Positions 44,169 to 52,883 are shown, counted from the stretch's first letter. The stretch is 64,000 nt of DNA from Pyrinomonadaceae bacterium (GCA_026129865.1 JAHCHG010000001.1:62001-126000); one strand, 5' to 3'. Notes: generated from the sequence alone by a model not told the origin. Translations and numbers: made by a program.

Positions 44169-45776
44169 ATGACTCAAGCAGGAAAATTATTGCAGAAACG
44201 GTACAGGATCGAAAAAGAGATCGGTCAGGGCGGCATGGGAACCGTGTTTGTCGCGGTCGACGAGCGGTTCGGAAGCACGGTTGCGATCAAACAGACGGTG
44301 TTTACAGACGAAAACCTGACGAAGGCATTCGAACGCGAAGCGCGTCTGCTTAACGGTTTAAAGCACCCCGCGCTGCCAAAGGTAAGCGATCATTTTGTCG
44401 AAGAAAACGGTCAATATATCGTGATGGAATTCATCACCGGTGAAGATCTTTCCGAAATTCTAGAAAAGCGCGATGCGCCTTTTTCCGTTTCGGAGGTCAT
44501 GGATTGGGCAGAACAACTTTGCGATGCGCTTGATTATCTTCACAATCAGGAAATGCCCGTTATCCATCGCGACATCAAACCGCAAAATCTGAAATTGACT
44601 CCGGAAGGACGAATTATTCTGCTCGATTTTGGATTAGCGAAAGGAAATCCGAACGACGCATCGCACAAAACTCAGGCAAAGAGCATTTTTGGTTTTTCGC
44701 GAAACTATGCGTCGCTCGAACAGATCCAGGGAACCGGAACCGACCCGCAGAGCGATCTTTATGCGCTCGGAGCCACGCTTTATCATCTGATGACCGGCAT
44801 TCCGCCGGCTGATGCGCTGACGCGCGCGATGAACGTGCTGAACGCGAAATCGGACCCGCTGATCCCTGCTCATATGATCAACCCGACGATTCCTTTGAAC
44901 CTTTCGAATGTGCTGCTCCGGTCGATGGCTCTGAACGCAAATGAACGACCGTCAACCGCGGAAGAGCTCGGGCTGATGCTTAAAAATTGCGACCGCGAAG
45001 TCGAAACTGAAGTTTTCCAAGCGCAGCGGGTTCATCCGGCTGAACTTTTCTCGCAGAAAACTAAGCTGATGTCCGCGGAAGAAAGCTCGATCGAAGCAAA
45101 TGAAACCAGCATCAACGCTGCGCGTGCCACCCAGCTTCCGCCGGCAGCGGCAACTCAACCAAAATATAAGCGAAGAATATTCGCCGCCGCCGCAACGCTT
45201 GTCGTAACGGCTGCCGGATTTTCGGTCTTTTACGCGGACATGACTCAAACAGATCCGGTCCGCCCGGCTGCAGAACCGGTAAGTCTTGCGTCCGGTGATG
45301 TACCGGCGGCAAAAGATCGTAATTCCTCCGAATCTGTGGAAACCGATCAAAACGCCGCCGCGGTCGACCCTTTACCGGCAGAACCGGTAATAGAAACTGC
45401 GGCGCGAACTTCCGAAAAAACTGCTCCCGCAGCGGTGAAACCGGACGTACGGGAAAAACCAGCCGTTCAAAAACCGGCGAAGGGCGAAAAGGAACCATTT
45501 GTCGTTCAATCTGATGAAGGAACTATCCGAATTTTTGAAAACCGGCTGGAAACCGATGAATTTATTCTGGATGATGCCGGAATTCGCCCGAAAATGACGC
45601 GCGGAATTCCGCCGTTTGGAAAGATACGGCTGACCCGTGAACAATTAAAAGGACTTTCACCGGAAGAACGCCAAAAATTTGCCGAACTCGTCGAGGCTCA
45701 GGTAAAAGCTGCGGATGCAAAGAAACGAGTTCCTGAACCGCCGAAGGTCGGACCATCTGTCGACCATCTTCCGTAA
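44169..45776 (+). CDS. Membrane Ser/Thr protein kinase (PknB-like)
   Basis: A 535-residue Hanks-type kinase. The glycine loop is IGQGGMGTVF (18-27), the ATP lysine is in VAIKQT (Lys41), the catalytic loop VIHRDIKPQN (Asp135) and the metal-binding DFG is at 153-155. The kinase domain ends near residue 275. A single transmembrane segment lies around 335-355, followed by a 180-residue Ala/Glu/Pro-rich extracytoplasmic tail that has no PASTA repeats; the end (QSDEGTIRIFENRLE) is unlike known sensor domains. Acidobacteriota have many such kinases. The gene ends 1 nt from the end of the convergent acyltransferase gene. Confidence 0.92.
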   Translation: MTQAGKLLQKRYRIEKEIGQGGMGTVFVAVDERFGSTVAIKQTVFTDENLTKAFEREARLLNGLKHPALPKVSDHFVEENGQYIVMEFITGEDLSEILEKRDAPFSVSEVMDWAEQLCDALDYLHNQEMPVIHRDIKPQNLKLTPEGRIILLDFGLAKGNPNDASHKTQAKSIFGFSRNYASLEQIQGTGTDPQSDLYALGATLYHLMTGIPPADALTRAMNVLNAKSDPLIPAHMINPTIPLNLSNVLLRSMALNANERPSTAEELGLMLKNCDREVETEVFQAQRVHPAELFSQKTKLMSAEESSIEANETSINAARATQLPPAAATQPKYKRRIFAAAATLVVTAAGFSVFYADMTQTDPVRPAAEPVSLASGDVPAAKDRNSSESVETDQNAAAVDPLPAEPVIETAARTSEKTAPAAVKPDVREKPAVQKPAKGEKEPFVVQSDEGTIRIFENRLETDEFILDDAGIRPKMTRGIPPFGKIRLTREQLKGLSPEERQKFAELVEAQVKAADAKKRVPEPPKVGPSVDHLP

Positions 45777-45777
45777 A

Positions 45778-46470
45778 CTAGAAAAGCGCGGACGCGATAA
45801 CGTTTTTCAAACGGTCATTTTCAATTTTCAGATGTTCATGCAGCGTCGTTCCTGCCGGCGATTGTTCGACGGTAAAGATCGGATGATAGACGATCTGAAC
45901 TTTGCTGAATCCCGGAAGTTTCTGCCCCTGAGCCCAGACGCGGTTGGCTCCGCGTATCGTGACGGGCAAGATCGGAACTCCGGTTTCTAACGCAAGCCGC
46001 ACTGCTCCGTTCTTAAACGGACGAAGCTCGCCGTCAGAAAATGCGCGCTCCGCTTCCGGGAAGATTATCAGCGCTGCGCCGTCGTTTAGAATTTGTCTCG
46101 CCTTTCTCGTAGCTTTAACAAATCCCTGACGGTTTAAGCCCACCGGAAACGCGCCGAGATAGCGGATCATTTTACCGACGATCTTCCAGTTAAAAACCTC
46201 GTCCCAAGCCATAAATCGGAATCGCGCATTTAACTTTATGCAGATCCAAACCGGATCGAAATACGATTGATGATTTGACGCTATAATGACTCCGCCGTTA
46301 AAGGATTTAGGAATATTTTCAACACCGCGGAAAGAGATGCGCCAGACGATCTTGCTTACCGAATAACCGATAAACCGGCAGGCTGATATTACCCATTGAG
46401 GCGGATATTCTTTCGGGTTTGAGGTCACGAAGGTAATTATAAAAATTGTCGGCGCCGGGCGCAAAAGCAA
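45778..46470 (-). CDS. 1-acylglycerol-3-phosphate O-acyltransferase (PlsC family)
   Basis: A 230-residue membrane-associated acyltransferase of phospholipid synthesis. The catalytic NHQSYFD (His67, Asp72) and the FPEAERAFSDG and VPILPVTIRGA motifs are present in family order. The N-terminus has a hydrophobic stretch. The most upstream ATG is used; a start about 25 residues later is possible. It may act on lysophosphatidic acid, but PlsC-like paralogues can use other lipids. It is convergent with the Ser/Thr kinase gene. Confidence 0.85.
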   Translation of the reverse strand: MLLRPAPTIFIITFVTSNPKEYPPQWVISACRFIGYSVSKIVWRISFRGVENIPKSFNGGVIIASNHQSYFDPVWICIKLNARFRFMAWDEVFNWKIVGKMIRYLGAFPVGLNRQGFVKATRKARQILNDGAALIIFPEAERAFSDGELRPFKNGAVRLALETGVPILPVTIRGANRVWAQGQKLPGFSKVQIVYHPIFTVEQSPAGTTLHEHLKIENDRLKNVIASALF

Positions 46471-46471
46471 A

Positions 46472-46500
46472 ACCCGGTCGAGTGATTCGACCGGGTCTTT
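46472..46500 (-). terminator. Terminator after the 46524 gene
   Basis: ACCCGGTCGA (46472-46481) and TCGACCGGGT (46487-46496) form a perfect 10-bp stem with a 5-nt loop. On the minus strand it is followed by TTTTGC. It lies about 28 nt after the end of the 46524 gene. Confidence 0.75.
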
Positions 46501-46523
46501 AAATGCAATGGGTTAAAAATAAA

Positions 46524-47453
46524 CTATTGAAGTTCGACGTTGTCGCCGGTGTGAATTTCCCCGGCAGTTCGGATGATCACTCCAGTCGCCGTTTTTCCGT
46601 TGACATTGATAACCACCATTTCACCGACAACGCGCCGCAGCCCGTCAGGACGATCGCGCTTTGCTTTCTTGGACGTAACGACCGTGCCGTTTGCCTTATC
46701 GCCGCTTTTTCTTGCAGCCTGGTTCGAAAATTTACCGCCGCGGTATTCGGTGCTTTGGAAACCGGCGTCCCGCGCGCTGACAGATTCGCTCGGCAGATCG
46801 TCCAGGATATTTCCCGTTCCGAGCGGTCTAAAGATCGTGAGATAGTCGCCCATTTTAATGTTGTCTTCGCTGCCGAGGTCGATGTACACGACCTGATTTG
46901 CCGTCACCATTTCCTGATTGTCGCGTGCCAAAACGATATTTCCCTTTTGCTTACCGCTTGGAGACGAAAACATATCAAAATCCGGTCGCATGTCCGTTGA
47001 AACCGGTGTTCGGGACGGCATGGGTCGCACGAGATCGCCGTAAAGCATGTTATCGCAGGAGGTTTTGACCTGCGCAACCGACACGCCATTCTGAATTTTT
47101 ATGATCTCAACCGTGCCGACTTCTTGCACAAAAAATCCGAGATCCCGTTTGTTCGTCCACCGCGAATTAACCTTTCCACGCGGTCGAACGATCGAGAACA
47201 TATCGCCTTCGCTGACACCGCTGCTGAAATTTAGATAAACATAGTCGCCCTGAGAGATTATGTTCTGTTCTTTTTCATCGTTAGCGCCGACGATCTTGCG
47301 CGAGGTGTCGATGGTTCCGGATTCGATATATCCGGCGCAAAGCAGATAGTTATTCGCATCCTGCCCCATTTGAGCCGATGACGTGATGGCAAAACAAAAG
47401 ATCGCGGCAAAGAACGCGCCTATGCCCTTTCGTATAAGATTTTGAAGGTTCAC
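46524..47453 (-). CDS. Exported protein with repeated beta-rich domain, function unknown
   Basis: A 309-residue exported protein with a signal peptide ending near ITSSAQ. Two similar segments occur: ISQGDYVYLNFSSGVSEGDMFSIVRPRG (about 67-94) and TANQVVYIDLGSEDNIKMGDYLTIFRPLG (about 183-211), each suggesting a small beta-barrel that ends in a (I/F)(V/R)RP(L/R)G motif. A third similar ending (VINVNGKTATGVIIRTAGEIHTGDNVEL) closes the protein. The units resemble the FlgT C-terminal-type domain. The two-Cys pattern (LLCAGY, KTSCDNM) may form a disulfide. Function not recognised; it may be a cell-envelope binding protein. Confidence 0.65.
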   Translation of the reverse strand: MNLQNLIRKGIGAFFAAIFCFAITSSAQMGQDANNYLLCAGYIESGTIDTSRKIVGANDEKEQNIISQGDYVYLNFSSGVSEGDMFSIVRPRGKVNSRWTNKRDLGFFVQEVGTVEIIKIQNGVSVAQVKTSCDNMLYGDLVRPMPSRTPVSTDMRPDFDMFSSPSGKQKGNIVLARDNQEMVTANQVVYIDLGSEDNIKMGDYLTIFRPLGTGNILDDLPSESVSARDAGFQSTEYRGGKFSNQAARKSGDKANGTVVTSKKAKRDRPDGLRRVVGEMVVINVNGKTATGVIIRTAGEIHTGDNVELQ

Positions 47454-47621
47454 CTGATTAACTCCTTATTTTTCTGACGATTGAATTGAAATCTGATCGA
47501 TCTGTGAATTAAAACTTTTTGGAATCGCGCCGGTTCGACGCTCATACAATACTACACCGCGCGTTAAACATTGGTCAACATTTATTTTATAGTTAAACGC
47601 ACAATTTCCAAGCCGGACGCC

Positions 47622-47650
47622 TTGCAGAAAGCGAACTCATTTTGTAGTAT
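47622..47650 (+). promoter_or_regulatory. Promoter of tRNA-Thr
   Basis: TTGCAG (47622-47627) and TAGTAT (47645-47650) are 17 nt apart, 40 nt upstream of the mature tRNA. It matches the tRNA-Arg promoter in the -35 box and spacing. Confidence 0.7.
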
Positions 47651-47690
47651 CTTGCTTTGCGCTTTTCGTCTCAGGCGAGAACCGCACCGA

Positions 47691-47766
<76 letters not shown>

Positions 47767-47828
47767 TTTTTTTTGAAATATGCGGAAGGATATTTGTTAA
47801 TTCTCAAAAAGTATAGTCGTTAAAATCA

Positions 47829-47867
47829 AAAAACGCGCTCCGGACTTTTGCCGGGCGCGTTTTTTTG
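47829..47867. terminator. Terminator downstream of tRNA-Thr
   Basis: AAAACGCGCTCCGG pairs with CCGG-GCGCGTTTT (one bulge) and a run of seven T follows. It lies about 60 nt after the tRNA and 20 nt after the end of the convergent 47887 gene, so it can serve both strands. Confidence 0.8.
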
Positions 47868-47886
47868 GTTTCGTTTCGCCTTTTGC

Positions 47887-48285
47887 CTATTTTGCCAAAC
47901 GAAATCTAAAGAAACCGTCAAATTGAATGACGAAGCTGCAGATGGCAGAGATGATCAACAAGGTCATAGGTAAAAACCGGAATTCTTCCGGAAAAACCGC
48001 ACCGAGCGACTGATTAAAACCAACTCCTAAAACGACCGCAAAACCCGCGATGGCGAACCGACCTAAAATCCAATTGGCAAAATTTGTTTGCTCGCCGCCA
48101 TTGATAAAATAAGGCAGAACCGCAGCAGCGACCAAAGCCAATGCCATAACCGCCGTTTCAAAACCGAAACCGCCGGCGGAACGACCAAATTCGATCGCCA
48201 GAAAAAACAATACAAATGACGTATCCAATGTAAATCCACCTGCCCGTGTCTCTTTTTCTGCAACTAGAACTTCGCTCTTTTCCAT
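47887..48285 (-). CDS. Four-helix membrane protein, function unknown
   Basis: A 132-residue protein with about four hydrophobic segments (for example TSFVLFFLAIEFG and ILGRFAIAGFAVVLGVG). The ATG at 48285 (MEKSEVLV) is preferred to an upstream in-frame ATG because AGGAG lies just before it and the longer form would overlap the XRE gene. It lies 25 nt after the XRE repressor gene, so they are probably co-transcribed. No family recognised. Confidence 0.65.
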   Translation of the reverse strand: MEKSEVLVAEKETRAGGFTLDTSFVLFFLAIEFGRSAGGFGFETAVMALALVAAAVLPYFINGGEQTNFANWILGRFAIAGFAVVLGVGFNQSLGAVFPEEFRFLPMTLLIISAICSFVIQFDGFFRFRLAK

Positions 48286-48310
48286 CGGTTTTCTCCTGCA
48301 AATAATGTTC

Positions 48311-48709
48311 TTATTTATTTTCCGGCTTGCTAAACTGGGTGTATGCAACGCGAAATAGTTCCGACAGAGCTTTCGCGGTTTCGGGCGTTAAATTCTTATC
48401 CGCCCTTAAATGTGCTTCGACGATCTCCGGCGTTGCCTCGTGCGGGTAATAAACGACCGCTTCGACATCGCTGCCCGCCGTCCGGTTTTTCATAACGCGG
48501 TCAACCGGCATATCAAGCCAGTTCGTGAGCCGCGCGATGTTGTCGGCGTCCGGTTTCCCGGTTCCGTTCTCTATCCGCGAAAGAGTTGAAGCCGAGACAT
48601 TTGTTACATCCGCAACATCCCGAAGACTCAACCCCAACTCTTCCCTTCGCCTTTTTATCGCCGTGCCAAGTTCTTTCGTGTTAATAAGACTTTCGTTTTT
48701 GTAAGCCAT
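48311..48709 (-). CDS. XRE-family transcriptional repressor
   Basis: A 132-residue DNA-binding protein. The helix-turn-helix (residues about 14-68) is TAIKRRREELGLSLRDVADV followed by SASTLSRIENGTGKP. The C-terminal half (EATPEIVEAHLRADKNLTPETAKALSELF) is helical and probably mediates dimer formation. The ATG at 48709 follows GGAG; an in-frame extension to 48817 has no RBS and runs through the operator-like region. It is divergent from the SWIM protein gene, and repeated half-sites lie between them, so it probably controls both. The size and layout recall DdrO of Deinococcus, which represses DNA-repair genes; that is only a comparison. Confidence 0.85.
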   Translation of the reverse strand: MAYKNESLINTKELGTAIKRRREELGLSLRDVADVTNVSASTLSRIENGTGKPDADNIARLTNWLDMPVDRVMKNRTAGSDVEAVVYYPHEATPEIVEAHLRADKNLTPETAKALSELFRVAYTQFSKPENK

Positions 48710-48779
48710 AATTTTTTTCTCCAATGCCTTTTGATCTGTTAACTGCTTTTGCAATTTCCGACCGTGTTCGTCTCTTACG

Positions 48780-48877
48780 TGAAACAATGTATCACAACAA
48801 AATTTTAGATGCAACACTTCGTTTCATACTTGCAACGAATAAAAGTTAATGATACAGTGTTGCATCAGTGAAACATT
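48780..48877. promoter_or_regulatory. Operator-like region with repeated half-sites between divergent genes
   Basis: The 15-mer at 48780-48794 (TGAAACAATGTATCA) is an almost perfect palindrome of TGAwACA / TGTwTCA. GATGCAACACT (48808-48818) is repeated inverted as AGTGTTGCATC (48856-48866). Further TGAAAC half-sites are at 48821-48826 (inverted) and 48869-48874. These are likely binding sites for the XRE protein. Confidence 0.6.
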
Positions 48878-48900
48878 TAAGAATCTTGGAGGCGTAAGTA

Positions 48901-49761
48901 ATGATCAAACGAAGCGATATGATTTCCGGTGAAACCAATTTGATGAAAGCGAAACGTCGGGGCGCTCAATTCATTGTCGAAAATGGAGATAGGTCGTTCG
49001 TCGTGCGCCGCGACGAAGACGGCGTATTTCGCTGCGATTGTCCGGAATTTGATCGAAAATCCGAATTAGGTGAACGATGTATTCATCTCTTGTCCGTCCG
49101 CGAATCCATCTCGAATAAAGAATCGGAGATTTTCGATTTCGAAGGAGCTGGCAGTGAAGAACATAGCGAAAACGTTTTGAAATTCTCGCCGTCGGTGAAG
49201 TCGAACGGATCTCAATTAAAGTCGAAACGACGATCGGTTGACTCCAAAACGGCGTTGTTAATAAAGAACCTTGATCGGAATTTTTCCGATTGGAGCTATC
49301 AGATCAAAGAATTTCGCGTTGTGGATGAAAATCTTTTTATTCGAGCGGCGGTAACGGTCGGCGAAATAACGCGCGAAGGCTTGGGCGCGGGAAATATTCG
49401 TGAATTGAACGGAGTTGAAACGGCGGAGCAAATGGCGCTTGAAAGCGCCGCGGCGAAATTCGCAAATAATGCTTCCGATAAAACGTTTGAAGCGCGCGAA
49501 ATTTCCGTTAACGATAAATTTTCCGATTTCCCGAAAAACCCTCTGGCGGCAACATTTTCGGATATGGTTACTTCGTCTCAACTGAAAATGATCAGAACGA
49601 TCAGCAGCGAAGCTGGAGTCGAACCGGAAACGGAATGTATGAGAATACTTTCGTGCGCACCCGGCGAGCTTTCACGAAAGGCGGCATCGAAATTCATCGA
49701 ATATCTTCAGAGTTTTGCATTAAACGGCTCGATAAATGCTGAAGTTCGATTAGTTGGATAG
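48901..49761 (+). CDS. SWIM zinc-finger protein with Rad52-like C-terminal region
   Basis: A 286-residue cytosolic protein. Residues about 20-68 form a SWIM zinc finger: C45-D-C47, twelve residues, then C60-I-H62. A charged linker (70-115) leads to a region (about 118-200) with ITREGLGAGN and a helix AEQMALESAAAKFANN that resembles Rad52/Rad22-type single-strand annealing proteins. The tail (TSSQLKMIRTISSEAG through LSRKAASKFIEYLQS) resembles the C-terminal helix pair common in phage Rad52- and RecT-like proteins. GGAGG lies 11 nt before the ATG. Role in DNA repair or recombination under XRE control is inferred; the Rad52 link is by eye only. Confidence 0.7.
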   Translation: MIKRSDMISGETNLMKAKRRGAQFIVENGDRSFVVRRDEDGVFRCDCPEFDRKSELGERCIHLLSVRESISNKESEIFDFEGAGSEEHSENVLKFSPSVKSNGSQLKSKRRSVDSKTALLIKNLDRNFSDWSYQIKEFRVVDENLFIRAAVTVGEITREGLGAGNIRELNGVETAEQMALESAAAKFANNASDKTFEAREISVNDKFSDFPKNPLAATFSDMVTSSQLKMIRTISSEAGVEPETECMRILSCAPGELSRKAASKFIEYLQSFALNGSINAEVRLVG

Positions 49762-49780
49762 AACGTCGACCGAAACAAAA

Positions 49781-49848
49781 TTTGAGTTGTGATAATGACC
49801 GGTCTGCTTTTCTCCAGATGCCAGCAGACACCTCACTCACAACTCAAA
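49781..49848. terminator. Bidirectional terminator between SWIM and M16 genes
   Basis: TTTGAGTTGTGA (49781-49792) and TCACAACTCAAA (49837-49848) form a perfect 12-bp stem, with an inner GTCTGC/GCAGAC stem (49802-49807 and 49824-49829). T-rich sequence follows on both strands. The right arm overlaps the stop codon of the M16 gene. Confidence 0.75.
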
Positions 49849-51550
49849 TCCTTTTTCCTTCAAACTCGAGCGGCGGAAAACCTTCCATTCCGGTATCGAT
49901 CGTTCCTTTCATTTCGTTTTCACTGACTTCTCCGTTGATCGAGAAATTCATAATCTGCCCCTGCATTTCAGTTTCAACCGAGGCAAACAACCTCTTTCCT
50001 GTTATTTTTCCGCCGATTATTTCAGCATCTCCGAACGGCGAAACCATTTTGCCGCTTACGACATTTTCATCCTGTTGCAGCGACAGATCGATAGAAATTT
50101 CCTGACCAGCCATTGAGATCAAAAGCTTCCATTCTCCTGATATCGATTCCGGTTCGATGTCGCTTGTGCCTTCGTAATCGCTGATATTGCGGGGATTATT
50201 GTTGGTATCAAAAATGTCGATTACGTCGGAGAAATCCCGGACTTGAGTCAGTATTTCAGATGCATCGCCGACGATGACCAACGCCATTTTATCCGGAGTA
50301 ATGTATTTCTTCGCTGCCTGCAGCACTTCTTCTGCGTTGACAGCAGAAATTTTTTCCCGGTAAGTTTGAAGGTAATCGTCGGGCAAACCGTACATCTTTT
50401 GCGAAGTGATCAAGTTCGTCAATCCTTCCTGCGTTTCCGCGCGGAGGGGAAACACTCCGGTCAGGAAGTTTTTTGCGTCAGCGAGTTCGTGTTCCGGGAC
50501 GATCTCGGTACGAATTCGGTTCAATTCGTAAAAGAATTCTTTTAATGAATCGCCCGTAACCGGCGTTCTGACCTCCGCGGTCGCTTCAAAAATCCCTGCA
50601 AGACGCCGTGCGTCAAAAGACGAATATGCTCCGTACGTGTAGCCTTTTTCCTCGCGAAGGTTCATAAAAAGACGGGCGGACGCTCCCGCGCCTAAAACCT
50701 GGTTCATCACGATGGCTGAAAAATAATCGGGATCTGTCCTCTTAAGCGCAAGATTTGCCAGAGCAATATTCGATTGAGCAGAACCCGGACGATCGACAAT
50801 TGTCAACGTTACGCCGTCTCTTTCGGGAAGGCTCGCAAATTCACGATCGACAAGCGTTTCGGAACTCCACGAGCCGAACCGGCTTTCGATCTTGCTTATA
50901 AGATCTTCCGCATCGACATCGCCGACAACGATCATAACGGCATTTCCGGCGGTCAAAAGCTTCCGATGATGTTCGATCAGATCGTTGCGTGAGATATTTT
51001 CCACATTCGAGATCTGCGGCGAAACGACGCTGTACGGATGATCTCCGAACATTATTCGCGAAACCTGCTCATCAGCCAGAAAACCAGCCTGCGAGCGCTG
51101 AAATTTCAGTCCTTCGATTGTGTTGGCTTTATACAGTGCAAGTTCGTCTTCCGGAAAATTCGGGAACAAAACCATGTCCGAAATAAGATCTAAAACATCG
51201 TCCAGATATAGCGATAAGCCCGAACCGGCAGCGACAAAATTATCGGAACTGGAGCTGACGGAAATGCTAGCGCCCAGACGTTCGATCTCATCGGCAATTT
51301 GGCGGCTCGTCCGGTTTAACGTTCCCTCATTCAGCATCGAAGCCAGCGCCGATGTCAGTCCGGTCTTTTCCGCGGGATCATAGATCTCGCCGGTCGGAAA
51401 TGCTAAACGCAAACTTACGAGCGGTAATCGCCGGTTTTCGAAAACGACGACCCGCAAGCCGTTCTTGAGAGTAGTTTCTACCGGCGATGGAATGTTAAAA
51501 GGCGCCGGCTGCAAAGCTTCCGGTGCAGAGGTTCGAAAATCTTCGTTCAT
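49844..51550 (-). CDS. M16-family non-catalytic subunit with C-terminal beta domain
   Basis: A 568-residue protein of the pitrilysin/processing-peptidase family. The ATG at 51550 (MNEDFRTS) is used, 22 nt after the partner gene. The region where active enzymes have HxxEH reads GLTSALASMLNEGT, so the zinc ligands are absent; the substrate-binding C-terminal domain of the family (TYGAYSSFDARRLAGIFEA) is retained. Residues after about 465 form an extra beta-rich domain (ISGEWKLLISMAGQEISIDL, FPPLEFEGKRI) not found in ordinary M16 subunits. It pairs with the active M16 gene upstream, as in alpha/beta pairs of processing peptidases. Confidence 0.88.
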   Translation of the reverse strand: MNEDFRTSAPEALQPAPFNIPSPVETTLKNGLRVVVFENRRLPLVSLRLAFPTGEIYDPAEKTGLTSALASMLNEGTLNRTSRQIADEIERLGASISVSSSSDNFVAAGSGLSLYLDDVLDLISDMVLFPNFPEDELALYKANTIEGLKFQRSQAGFLADEQVSRIMFGDHPYSVVSPQISNVENISRNDLIEHHRKLLTAGNAVMIVVGDVDAEDLISKIESRFGSWSSETLVDREFASLPERDGVTLTIVDRPGSAQSNIALANLALKRTDPDYFSAIVMNQVLGAGASARLFMNLREEKGYTYGAYSSFDARRLAGIFEATAEVRTPVTGDSLKEFFYELNRIRTEIVPEHELADAKNFLTGVFPLRAETQEGLTNLITSQKMYGLPDDYLQTYREKISAVNAEEVLQAAKKYITPDKMALVIVGDASEILTQVRDFSDVIDIFDTNNNPRNISDYEGTSDIEPESISGEWKLLISMAGQEISIDLSLQQDENVVSGKMVSPFGDAEIIGGKITGKRLFASVETEMQGQIMNFSINGEVSENEMKGTIDTGMEGFPPLEFEGKRI

Positions 51551-51572
51551 AATAAATTTCGTTTTAAAGTAA

Positions 51573-52859
51573 TTAGCCAACTCCGGCAGGTACGACGTCA
51601 AGGAGTGCGCGGTTCTCCGTGTTGAGATATTTGTCCACAGCCTGTCTAATTTGTTCCGATGTGATCGCTAAATATTCCGTAAGTTCATTATTTACGAGCT
51701 CGGCGTCGCCGTCGTAGAGAGCATATTCCGCGATCATTTGTGCGCGTGCCATTGCCGATTGACGTGAGCGAACTGTTTGATTGATCAGCTGATTTTCCAG
51801 TTTGAACATTTCTTCGGCGGTCGGTCCATTTTCAGCAATATCCTTTATTTCACGCATAATTACGTCGCGGATCTTGCTTAAATCCTGTCCCGGTTTCGGA
51901 ATCGCGCCGATCGAAATTCCTGACGGACCGCGTCTTTCGTCGTTGATCCCGAACAATTGGAAGATGGATTCTTCCCCCTTGACCAGCTTTTGGTAAAGCC
52001 GCGAACTCGCGCCTTCGAATAACAAATGTCCCGCAAGATATAACGCTTTATGCTCGTCGGTATTTCGCGGAGGAATTTTCCAGCCCATGATAAACGCCGG
52101 AAATGGCGCAAGTTTGTCTTCGTAACGATGATAGGTTTCGGCGACCTCCGGCGGTTCGCTTACGTCGATCTCCGCGGGTTTCGGCTGCGGTTCGATAGAT
52201 CCGAAATATTTTTCTATCAGTTCAACAGCAGTATCGCGGTCGAACGATCCTGAAACGGCAAGGACAGCATTATTCGGCGCGTAATAGATTCGGAAAAATT
52301 CTCGAACATCTTCAACCGTTGCGTCATCGAGGTCTGCCATTGAACCGATCGTCGAATGTGCGTTTGCAAAATTTTTGTAGATCAGCGAATTAAGGGTATT
52401 AAAAACTTCGCCGTACGGCTGATTGTCATAGTTTAAGCGCTTTTCTTCTTGAACTGCATTCCGCTGGTTTTCCAAATTTTCCTCGGTTACCGCAAGCGAC
52501 CTCATCCGATCGGATTCTAACCAAAGCGCCAGCGGAAGCTGGTTTGCGGGCAGGGCTTCAAAATAATTCGTTCTCTCGGTGCTGGTCGTTCCGTTCATTG
52601 TCCCGCCGGCTTTAGAAATATATTGAAAATGTTCGGCTTTTTTTATATTTTCCGAACCCTGGAACATCATATGTTCAAAAAGATGCGCAAATCCCGTGCG
52701 ACCTTCGCGCTCGTTTCTCGAGCCGACATCGTAATAAACGGCGACGGCGACAACAGGCGCGGAAATGTCGCGATTCAAAACTACCCTCAAGCCGTTGTCC
52801 AGTGAATATTGTTCTATCTCCATTGCCGGAAGATCAAAATTAGTGCGATTATTTTCCAT
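51573..52859 (-). CDS. M16-family zinc metallopeptidase, catalytic subunit
   Basis: A 428-residue peptidase with the inverted zinc motif HLFEH in TGFAHLFEHMMFQGS (residues about 59-73) and the distal Glu in NAVQEEKRLNY. There is no signal peptide, so it acts in the cytosol. Members of this family cut short peptides or leader sequences, and work as a pair with a non-catalytic subunit, here encoded 22 nt downstream. It lies 24 nt after the subtilase gene. Possible roles are peptide turnover or maturation of a small modified peptide; no precursor gene is visible nearby. Confidence 0.92.
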   Translation of the reverse strand: MENNRTNFDLPAMEIEQYSLDNGLRVVLNRDISAPVVAVAVYYDVGSRNEREGRTGFAHLFEHMMFQGSENIKKAEHFQYISKAGGTMNGTTSTERTNYFEALPANQLPLALWLESDRMRSLAVTEENLENQRNAVQEEKRLNYDNQPYGEVFNTLNSLIYKNFANAHSTIGSMADLDDATVEDVREFFRIYYAPNNAVLAVSGSFDRDTAVELIEKYFGSIEPQPKPAEIDVSEPPEVAETYHRYEDKLAPFPAFIMGWKIPPRNTDEHKALYLAGHLLFEGASSRLYQKLVKGEESIFQLFGINDERRGPSGISIGAIPKPGQDLSKIRDVIMREIKDIAENGPTAEEMFKLENQLINQTVRSRQSAMARAQMIAEYALYDGDAELVNNELTEYLAITSEQIRQAVDKYLNTENRALLDVVPAGVG

Positions 52860-52883
52860 GTTCTATCAATCGTTTTATTAGTT

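Noticed and set aside
48710-48817. N-terminal extension of the XRE protein
   Set aside because: The extension covers the operator-like palindromes, has no RBS, and the inner ATG follows GGAG and directly precedes the conserved domain.
48311-49761. A toxin-antitoxin reading of the XRE region
   Set aside because: The neighbour of the XRE gene is a multi-helix membrane protein and the divergent gene has a SWIM finger; neither resembles a known toxin family, so I do not claim it.
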